In this document: one piece after another, positions 6,816 to 14,034 of the stretch | Numbering within the stretch: position 1 is the first letter of the stretch | Layout of the letters: every line of letters begins with the position of its first letter | Source of the DNA: JACRLW01 sp050181465 | Lineage (GTDB): Bacteria > Planctomycetota > UBA1135 > UBA2386 | NCBI GenBank assembly: GCA_050181465.1 | Contig: JBFXDD010000048.1 | Coordinates: 1-29,778, forward strand | Direction of reading: 5' to 3' | Length of the DNA: 29,778 nt | Position numbers and translations under genes: made by a program | Notes under the pieces: generated by a model | Database searches by the model: none | Seen by the model: only the letters and a program-made list of their open reading frames with translations | What the model was told of the DNA's origin: nothing

Positions 6816-9212
6816 TCACGCAGGGCCCGGCCTCGCGGGCAGCATCGCAAGTGCGAGTCCGCAGATCAGCAGTCCACCGCCGGACAGGGCGAGCGTGGTG
6901 TCCAGAGGGATACCGCTGTCACGCAGAGCACCGCCGTACAGGACCGCGAGACCGCCGAAGCCCGCTCCGACCAGGTTGAGGAATCCGTATCCGGAGGCGG
7001 CGAAGCGTTCGTCGATCTGCGTGCGAAGGATCGGCATCAACGTCGCGTCGAGCACGCCTTGAGCGATGCCCTGGAATGTCACCATCACCACGAACCATGT
7101 GATGGCATCCCGTGGCAACCATGTCGTTCCGGCGATCATCGGCCCAGCGATGAGGAAGGCGAGTGCGGCCACTCTCGCGCGGCCGCGCGGGTCGCGTTGC
7201 GCGAGTCGGTCCGCAGCGACAGCGCCGAGCAAGACGGCTGCGTACTTCGCGATCGAGGAAGGCATCGTCGCCAGGGTTCCGGCTTCGCCCAGGGAGAGAC
7301 CGAAGCGCTCCTGCAGCAAGCGGGGCAGCCAGGACAGCACGAACCAATTGCTGACGCTGGCCGTGCCCATGATCGCGAGGAGCAACCAGAACGCGCGCGT
7401 TCGAAACAGATTCGCGAGCAACTCCGACGTGGCCACGCCCGCAGATACGCGCGCTTCCAGGTCGGGAGCATCGTCTTTGTCCTCCGGCTCACGAAGGAAG
7501 ATCACGAGGATCAGCGAATAGCTCACGCCGACCAAACCAAACACCGTGAACGCCGTGCGCCAGCCGACTTGATCCGCTGCATACCCACCGAGGCCGGCAA
7601 GTGCTTGGCCGACGTAGATGCCGCTCATGTGCAGGCCGGTCGCGAGTGAGCGCGTCTTGCCGCGATGGAAGTCGGTGATGAGGGCGAGCGCCGCAGGAAT
7701 GTAGAAGGCCTCGCTCACGCCCATGAGCGCGCGCACCACGACGAGTTCGCCGTAGGTGCTGACCCGTCCCGTGAGCCAGGTCACCACCGACCAGACGACC
7801 AAGGAGACGAGGATCACCAGCCGGCGACTGTGTCGGTCGGCGAGTACGCCGCCGACGGGACTGAGGGCCGAATAGACGAAGAGGAAGACCGCGGTCAGCA
7901 GCCCGAACTGCGCGTTGGTTTGCGGGATGTCGCGGAGGATCGGCTCGGCCATCGTGGCGAGCAACTGGCGGTCCAGATAGTTGAGCGCAGCGACCACGAA
8001 CAAGAGTCCGACGACCAGCCACGCCGCGCGCCCCGGTCGGTCCGAAGCATCGGCGAGCGCGCGAGTGCGGCGACGGCTCGTCGCGATTGCCAGGAGAGCG
8101 AGGCTGCCGAGGGTGACGACTGCCCAGTCCGACCACTCGAAGGGTCGGTCGTATTCGAGTTCGATGGCCTGGAGCTGCGGCGTGCGGACTCCCGGCTTCG
8201 TCTCGCCGCTCACGACGACGGCGCTCGTGCCGGATCTCACCAACGGCGCCGTCACCACTCCGGTCGGCAGTGTTCCGATCGCGCGAACCGATGCAGCTCG
8301 CGGATCGAACGCGAGGATCTCGGCACGCTGGCCCGGATGATCCTGCGGCGGCCTGCCGTAGTGCGAGCCGTCATCGGCGCCGGCGAACAGGAGCGTGCCT
8401 TCGCGTGCGATCGCTGGGCCGGCACTTGCCGCCATCGGCCAAGGAAGCTGCGTGGGGATCAGCGTGCCGGGTTGCGATCGGCCGTCGAGGTCGTCGATGC
8501 GGATCGCGAGGATGTCGCGAAGGTAGGTTCGTGCCGGAACGCCGTCGGCTCCCCTGGTGAGTCGGCAGCCGCCGATCGCGTAGAGGACGCCATCGAGCAC
8601 ACCGGCGGTTGCGAGGATCCGATCTCCCGCCGGGAGTTGGCGAGTCTGCCATGTGCCGTCGGCGCGAGCGATGTCGAGCCAGTGCAGACTCGCCTGTGCG
8701 GTGGCGGACTGAGGCGTCGCCTGGCCGCCGATGATCCAGAGTCGGCCGCGAGCAGATGCGAACGCGGCGTAGGCGAGCGTCGTCGGCAACGGGGGGAGTG
8801 GTCGCGAAGAGCCGTCGATGCGTACGAGTCGAACCGCACGTGAATGGCCGTGTTCGTTGGCTCCGCCCGCGATCACCATGCCTTCGGGGTGGACGGCGAA
8901 GGCCGCGTATGCGATCGGCTCGGCTAACTCGCCGATCCTGCGCCAGGACTTGCCGGACGGAGTCGACTCGAGCAGCCATACGTCGCGGTAGAAGACCTTC
9001 CTTCCACCGATCCAGGGCGGAGTCGTCGGGAAGTTGGCGCCGCCCGCGGCCAGGATGCGCAGGTCTTGCTCCTCGCCGAATCCGACGACTGCCATTCCGG
9101 CTCGTCCCACCGCATCGGGGAGCTCGGGAAGCGATTCGCCCAGGGTCGCTCTCACCTGGGCCATGCCAGCGCAACTACAGAGCAGGAAGACGAGGAGTCG
9201 GCGGGTCAGCAA
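6816..9212 (-). CDS. NanM-like kelch propeller fused to MFS transporter (probable sialic acid permease)
   Basis: The protein has 798 residues. A signal peptide (RRLLVFLLCSCAGMAQ) is followed at about 25-355 by kelch repeats. AAGGANFP (55-62) with PPWIGG (65-70), and later IAGGAN, IIGGQ, AIGG and FAGADD, resemble the cyclically permuted mutarotase family of NanM/YjhT, which interconverts sialic acid anomers in the periplasm. A single helix (361-379) leads to an Arg-rich cytosolic linker (379-397) and then a 12-helix MFS unit (398-795) with NYLDRQ at its start and motif A as ADRHSRR (458-464). The positive-inside rule supports this topology: propeller outside, linker inside. The start is TTG at 9212, because an in-frame TGA lies two codons upstream and the signal peptide begins there. 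The substrate is inferred from the lyase, sialidase and epimerase neighbours. Confidence 0.85.
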   Translation of the reverse strand: MLTRRLLVFLLCSCAGMAQVRATLGESLPELPDAVGRAGMAVVGFGEEQDLRILAAGGANFPTTPPWIGGRKVFYRDVWLLESTPSGKSWRRIGELAEPIAYAAFAVHPEGMVIAGGANEHGHSRAVRLVRIDGSSRPLPPLPTTLAYAAFASARGRLWIIGGQATPQSATAQASLHWLDIARADGTWQTRQLPAGDRILATAGVLDGVLYAIGGCRLTRGADGVPARTYLRDILAIRIDDLDGRSQPGTLIPTQLPWPMAASAGPAIAREGTLLFAGADDGSHYGRPPQDHPGQRAEILAFDPRAASVRAIGTLPTGVVTAPLVRSGTSAVVVSGETKPGVRTPQLQAIELEYDRPFEWSDWAVVTLGSLALLAIATSRRRTRALADASDRPGRAAWLVVGLLFVVAALNYLDRQLLATMAEPILRDIPQTNAQFGLLTAVFLFVYSALSPVGGVLADRHSRRLVILVSLVVWSVVTWLTGRVSTYGELVVVRALMGVSEAFYIPAALALITDFHRGKTRSLATGLHMSGIYVGQALAGLGGYAADQVGWRTAFTVFGLVGVSYSLILVIFLREPEDKDDAPDLEARVSAGVATSELLANLFRTRAFWLLLAIMGTASVSNWFVLSWLPRLLQERFGLSLGEAGTLATMPSSIAKYAAVLLGAVAADRLAQRDPRGRARVAALAFLIAGPMIAGTTWLPRDAITWFVVMVTFQGIAQGVLDATLMPILRTQIDERFAASGYGFLNLVGAGFGGLAVLYGGALRDSGIPLDTTLALSGGGLLICGLALAMLPARPGPA

Positions 9213-9386
9213 ACTTCATTCAGTGTGACGATTCACCGCCAAGGCGCCACCGCCTCGTCATCCGTTCCGTTTCGCGACGCCACGCATCTTGGATTCTCGT
9301 TGGCGATTCTCGAGCTGCTCTCGTGGATGGGGCTGCGAGGACATTCTCGCTCTCTTCACCTATCGCGACACCGGCTCGAACCGCGC

Positions 9387-10418
9387 ATGAACTCCAACTC
9401 CCTGCTGTTGCTCAGTCTGCTTGGGCTCTCCTCGTTCCTCTCCGCTCAGGACCATTACCTGGAGGTTTGGCCGGGGACGACCAACTTCACGACTCGCGCC
9501 GGCGGCGGCATCGGCGATGTCCACCTCTACCAGACCTTTCCGATGGCCCACAATCGAGGTTTGGGCGACGTCGACGGTGTCTGTGCCGTCGAGAGCATTC
9601 GATTCACGGTGCAGGATCAGCGCGGGAACACACCGGAGACGCTGTATGTAGCGCTTCGGCGCGGCAGCGATCTGACGGGTCCCGGCACCACGAACGGTGA
9701 CTACTTCGGCGGGGGTCCTTTCGGGCCGATCGTCCCACCCCCGACTGCGACGACGGATCCCATGGTCTGGGAGTTGTCCGTCAGCCTGGGTGCGCCGGTT
9801 GCGACCGAGTGCGAAGGCTTCCTCGCCGTTGGCGTCCATCTAGGGGCTGCGCCGGTCTGGGTCAGCGACGGCACGTCGATACACATGAGCACGGCGGCGA
9901 CCAACCTCGTGCGCCCGACTGCCCCGGGGATGGCATGGACCTACGACCAGTTGACCAACACCTGGCACCGGTCCACCGACGGCAGGACACTGCGAATCGC
10001 CCCTGGCTTCCGCGACGCTCCCATCCTTCAGGCCGGGACGGTTGGTGGCGGCACGCGCTTCGGCTCCGGTGGCTACGCACCGGACACCACGCTGCTGAAC
10101 GCAGCCTCCTTGGGGCTGGCCCTGCGGTGCTTCCATTCCGCGGGAGCCAGCGTGCAATGGATCGGTCTTGCGAACCTCGCGGGCTTCGGTAGCGCGACGC
10201 CGACGAGCTTCCTCGACAACTCGATCTACGTGTCGCTCGCCATCGATCCGATCGCGTTCCCAACCTTCACCGCTGCGGACGGTACTCCATTCGTCTTGCT
10301 GCCCGCTGCTGCCAACGCACTGCCTCCCGCCAGCGGGGTGACGATCGCGATTCAAGGCATCGTGATCAACAACGCCAGCCTCGAGCTCACGAATGCAGTG
10401 GGTGTGACGCTCAACTGA
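9387..10418 (+). CDS. Exported protein of unknown function with shared C-terminal module
   Basis: The protein has 343 residues. The ATG at 9387 begins a clean signal peptide (MNSNSLLLLSLLGLSSFLSAQ). The mature part is rich in Gly, Thr and Ala, has few charged residues and looks all-beta. No catalytic motif is recognised. The end (GVTIAIQGIVINNASLELTN followed by AVGVTLN) resembles the end of the exported protein at 19936-20436 and probably belongs to a C-terminal module common to exported proteins of this lineage. It is divergent from the kelch-MFS gene across a 174-nt gap and is followed after 67 nt by the multidomain haem protein. No Shine-Dalgarno is visible. Confidence 0.75.
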   Translation: MNSNSLLLLSLLGLSSFLSAQDHYLEVWPGTTNFTTRAGGGIGDVHLYQTFPMAHNRGLGDVDGVCAVESIRFTVQDQRGNTPETLYVALRRGSDLTGPGTTNGDYFGGGPFGPIVPPPTATTDPMVWELSVSLGAPVATECEGFLAVGVHLGAAPVWVSDGTSIHMSTAATNLVRPTAPGMAWTYDQLTNTWHRSTDGRTLRIAPGFRDAPILQAGTVGGGTRFGSGGYAPDTTLLNAASLGLALRCFHSAGASVQWIGLANLAGFGSATPTSFLDNSIYVSLAIDPIAFPTFTAADGTPFVLLPAAANALPPASGVTIAIQGIVINNASLELTNAVGVTLN

Positions 10419-10472
10419 TCGCGGCGATCGTGATCGAAGGACTGCGCGCGCGAACTGCACTCGAGTTGGTGC

Positions 10473-10478
10473 TAGCCT
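10473..10478 (+). promoter_or_regulatory. Possible -10 element TAGCCT next to the GTG start
   Basis: GCTAGCCTCTCGC precedes the GTG at 10486, and the hexamer ends only 7 nt before it. This would make a leaderless or nearly leaderless mRNA. It resembles CATAGGCTCTCGC upstream of the C25 peptidase. No convincing -35 box is visible. Confidence 0.35.
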
Positions 10479-10485
10479 CTCGCGC

Positions 10486-13400
10486 GTGCTCGAATTCGCG
10501 ACTTCGATCCTCTCCGCCTTCTCGCCGGGTCTGGCTGCGCCGCAGGACCTGACCGCCGGCTTCGCTGCGCCTGAAGGGATGCGCGTGGAGCTCGTCGCGG
10601 AGTCGCCGGCCGTCTTCAACCCGACGGCCATCGACATCGACGACAAGGGGCGCATCTGGGTCGCCGAGGGCGTGAACTATCGCAAGTGGGGCGGTCGCAA
10701 TCCGGGGCACGCGCATCCGCTTGGCGACCGCATCGTCGTGCTCGAGGATCGCGACGGCGACGGCCGTGCCGAGTCGAGCACGGTGTTTGCACAGCACGAG
10801 GAGTTGGTGAGCCCGCTGGGCATCCTGGTCCTCGACGACGCCGTGTATGTCTCGTGTTCGCCGAACATCTGGCGATACGTCGATCGCGACGGCGATCTGC
10901 GGGCGGACGAGCGTGAGGTCTTCCTCACCGGCTTCGGCGGCTTCGATCACGACCATGGCGCGCACTCGTTGGTCGCTGGACCCGATGGACGATTGTGGAT
11001 GGCGGTCGGCAACGCCGGCCCGCATCTCGTGACCGACGCCGATGGGTTCACGCTGCGTTCAGGCAGTTCCTACACCGGCGGCGGCCCTCGCTCCGCATCC
11101 AATCGCCCCGGCTTGGTGTCGGACGACGGTCGGGTCTGGGTCGGTGGCCTGATCCTGTCGATGGACCGCGACGGCGGCGGGTTGAAGGTCTTCGCACACA
11201 ACTTCCGCAATCAGTACGAAGTCGCGATCGATTCGCGTGGCCGCGTGTTCACGGTCGACAACGACGACGACGGCAACGCCGGCTGTCGCGTGGTCGCCGT
11301 GCAGGAGGGCGGCAACTACGGCTTCTTCTCCGAGGACGGCGCACGAACTTGGCAGGAGGACGCGCTTCCGGGCCAGGAGCGCTTTCGAGCGCACTGGCAT
11401 GCCGACGACCCGGGTGTGATGCCGCCGGGTACTCGTACTGGGCAAGGTGGTCCGACCGGCGTGTGCATCTACGAAGTCGGTGCGTTGCCGGAACGATTCG
11501 CCGGAGTGGTTCTCGATTGCGATGCGGGAGCCGGCGTGGTGTATGCGCACCGACCGATCGACGACGAGCACGGCCGAGTTCGCGAGTTCGCGCAAGAGGA
11601 CTTCCTGCGGTCGAAATCGGATCAGGGTGAGCGGAAGCGCGGTTGGTTCCGGCCGAGCGACGTGTGCGTGGGCGTGGACGGCGCGATCTATGTCGCCGAT
11701 TGGTACGACCCAGGGGTCGGCGGTCACGGTGCCGGGGATCGTGAGGCATACGGTCGCATTCTCCGCGTTGCACCGGCCACGGCGTCGCGATCGCCGCGCG
11801 CGGATCTCGTGGCGCGATTCCAAGCTCGCGGTCGCGTGGTCCTTCCCCTCGCGAGTTCATCGAAGACGAACGACGCGGCGTCCGAACTCGTGGCTGCGGC
11901 TCGCGCGCATCGCGCGGGCGACCGGCTTGCCTTGGAGATCTTCGGTGTCTCGGCTCGCGGTCAGGAGGAAGCGGTCTATGCGCAGCTCCTGGCGGAGGTC
12001 GATGTCTCGCCCCCGTCATGGCCTCCCGCGTTCGCCGAGGTCGCGTGGCGTTTGCATCCGTCGAGTTCGCTTCCGGCGTTCCTCGAACGAGCGCTCGCGC
12101 CTTCGCTCGACCTGGCAGAGCGACAACGTGCTCTCTCGGCGATCGCCTTCATGGATACCGAGACGGCGCTGGAAGCCATGCTCGCGGTTGCGGAGAGCGG
12201 GCCGAAGGAACTCCTCGGACATGCGCGTGCCTGGCTCGAGCGGAACGCGAGATCGCGCTGGGCGGGCTACGGTTCGAGTGGTCGACTGACCGCGTTGTCG
12301 CGCGACGGCGCTCGCAAGGTCTTCGACAGCGGCGTGCTCCGCGACGGTGCGAAGGAACTCGACGTGGCGCTCGCGGGAGCCGGAAAGGTCTTTCTGGTCG
12401 CGACCGACGGCGGCGACGGCAACGGTTTCGACTGGGTCAGCTTCGGCGACCTGCGCTGGGTGTCGCCGGACGGTGAAACTGCCGTGAAGGCCGCGGAGCT
12501 GCTGCGCACCGAAGTCGGCTGGGGCAGTCTCGGGGAGAACCGCAATGCCGGCGGCGGCCCGATCGTGATCGACGGTCGTCGCTTCGATCGCGGCCTGGGC
12601 GTGCACGCGCCGGCGGAACTCGTCCTGGCCGCGCCGAGCGGCGCCACGCATCTGCGGGCGGTCGTCGGACCGGATGCCGGCGGCAAGGGGCAACCGGGTT
12701 CGTCAACTTCATTGACGGTGGAGGCATGGCTCGAGACTCCGCCCGATCGCTCGGCGTTTCTTCGCGCTCGCGATGTCGTCCTCGACGAGAGCCGACCGAT
12801 GCCGGCGCGCACCGCGGCGGCACACGAGCTCGTGGACGATCGTGAGGGTGCCGCACTGCTCGTTCAGTTGGCGATGGCGGATCGACTTCCCGAAGCGGTG
12901 AAGACCGCCATCGGCGAATCGATGCGGCGTCATCCCGACCTTGCGCTGCGGGCGATGGCGACAAGGCCGTTCGCGCGGCCGGGCAGCGCGTCCGCCGGCT
13001 TGCCGCCGATCACGGAGCTCGCGAATCGAAGCGGCGATCCGGATGCGGGACGCGAGGTGTTCTTCGGCGCGCGCGCTCAGTGCGCCGCCTGCCACGTACA
13101 CGGATTCGCCGGCAACGCGCTGGGGCCGGAGCTCACGCGGATCGGCGAGAAGCTCGACGCGACGGGACTGCTCTTGGCCATCCTGGAACCGAGCGCATCC
13201 ATCGCATTCGGTTACGAGTCGATCGCCCTGACGACGGTCGATGGAACATCGCATCTCGGCTTTCTTCTCGCCGACGGTCAGCAGATCGTGGTGAAGGATC
13301 TGACCGGCAAGCGACACGTCATCGCCCGCGACCAAGTCGCTACGCGAACGGGCAATGGACAGTCGCTGATGCCGGAGGGGGTGGCGCTCGGGATGACCGA

Positions 13401-14028
13401 GAAGGAGCTCGTCGATCTCGTGGCCTTCCTCGCGCGGCGGCCGTTCGACGGCCTCGAACTCGGCGAACCGATCGCGCTCTTCGACGGTCGATCGCTGGAC
13501 GGGTGGGTCGGACACTTCCCGGATGGCGCATCGACCGAGTCGGTCTGGTCGGTGGTGGACGGCATCCTGCACGATCGCGGTCGGCCGATCGGCTACCTGC
13601 GGACGAAGGCGAGCTACCGCGACTTCGTGCTTGTCGTGGAGTGGCGCTTTCCACGGCAGCCGGGAAACGGTGGAGTGCTCCTGCGACTCAACGGTCCCGA
13701 CAAGGTTTGGCCGCGAAGCATCGAGGCCCAGTTGCAGAGCGGCAGCGCCGGCGACATCTGGAACATCGATGAGTTCGGGATCGAGGTCGCACGTGACCGC
13801 ACGAATGGACGGCACACCAAAGGCCTTCAGCCATCGAGCGAGAGACCGCTCGGCGAATGGAACCGCTACGAGATCATCGTGAACGGCGATGCGCTGCGAT
13901 TGACCGTCAACGGCGTCGTGCAAAACGAGGCCTTCGGCTGTGAGCACGTCGCCGGTCCGATCGCGTTGCAGGCCGAGGGTGCTGCGATGGAGTTTCGACG
14001 GATCGAGTTGCGCGAGATCCGCCGCTGA
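10486..14028 (+). CDS. PVC-type haem-binding CxxCH protein with NPCBM and DUF1080 domains
   Basis: The protein has 1180 residues and starts with GTG. A short hydrophobic N-terminus is followed at about 25-430 by the dehydrogenase-like beta-propeller of planctomycetes and verrucomicrobia (Piru_Ver type), with FNPTAIDIDDKGRIWVAEG and YVADWYDPG. A HEAT-like helical stretch spans about 440-640. Residues about 650-750 match an NPCBM carbohydrate-binding module (RGLGVHAPAEL). The haem c site is CAACH (Cys866, Cys869, His870), with Met962 in SLMPEG as the likely sixth ligand. Residues about 995-1178 form DUF1080, the 3-keto-disaccharide hydrolase fold (LFDGRSLDGW, ending FRRIELREI). Such proteins are thought to oxidise sugars outside the cytoplasm and pass electrons to haem. 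The substrate is unknown. It is convergent with ppk, 6 nt between stops. Confidence 0.88.
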   Translation: MLEFATSILSAFSPGLAAPQDLTAGFAAPEGMRVELVAESPAVFNPTAIDIDDKGRIWVAEGVNYRKWGGRNPGHAHPLGDRIVVLEDRDGDGRAESSTVFAQHEELVSPLGILVLDDAVYVSCSPNIWRYVDRDGDLRADEREVFLTGFGGFDHDHGAHSLVAGPDGRLWMAVGNAGPHLVTDADGFTLRSGSSYTGGGPRSASNRPGLVSDDGRVWVGGLILSMDRDGGGLKVFAHNFRNQYEVAIDSRGRVFTVDNDDDGNAGCRVVAVQEGGNYGFFSEDGARTWQEDALPGQERFRAHWHADDPGVMPPGTRTGQGGPTGVCIYEVGALPERFAGVVLDCDAGAGVVYAHRPIDDEHGRVREFAQEDFLRSKSDQGERKRGWFRPSDVCVGVDGAIYVADWYDPGVGGHGAGDREAYGRILRVAPATASRSPRADLVARFQARGRVVLPLASSSKTNDAASELVAAARAHRAGDRLALEIFGVSARGQEEAVYAQLLAEVDVSPPSWPPAFAEVAWRLHPSSSLPAFLERALAPSLDLAERQRALSAIAFMDTETALEAMLAVAESGPKELLGHARAWLERNARSRWAGYGSSGRLTALSRDGARKVFDSGVLRDGAKELDVALAGAGKVFLVATDGGDGNGFDWVSFGDLRWVSPDGETAVKAAELLRTEVGWGSLGENRNAGGGPIVIDGRRFDRGLGVHAPAELVLAAPSGATHLRAVVGPDAGGKGQPGSSTSLTVEAWLETPPDRSAFLRARDVVLDESRPMPARTAAAHELVDDREGAALLVQLAMADRLPEAVKTAIGESMRRHPDLALRAMATRPFARPGSASAGLPPITELANRSGDPDAGREVFFGARAQCAACHVHGFAGNALGPELTRIGEKLDATGLLLAILEPSASIAFGYESIALTTVDGTSHLGFLLADGQQIVVKDLTGKRHVIARDQVATRTGNGQSLMPEGVALGMTEKELVDLVAFLARRPFDGLELGEPIALFDGRSLDGWVGHFPDGASTESVWSVVDGILHDRGRPIGYLRTKASYRDFVLVVEWRFPRQPGNGGVLLRLNGPDKVWPRSIEAQLQSGSAGDIWNIDEFGIEVARDRTNGRHTKGLQPSSERPLGEWNRYEIIVNGDALRLTVNGVVQNEAFGCEHVAGPIALQAEGAAMEFRRIELREIRR

Positions 14029-14034
14029 GTGCGA

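Noticed and set aside
9206..9219. ATG at 9219 just upstream of the kelch-MFS start
   Set aside because: It is in another frame and stops after about 14 codons. The kelch-MFS frame has a TGA at 9218-9216, so the TTG at 9212 is the best start.
9293..9349. Three copies of ATTCTCG (9293, 9306, 9343) upstream of the exported protein gene
   Set aside because: Seven-base repeats with irregular spacing (13 and 37 nt) can occur by chance and show no symmetry.
12709..13947. 412-codon minus-strand open frame inside the multidomain haem protein
   Set aside because: It is antisense to the haem c and DUF1080 domains and has no recognisable domain of its own.
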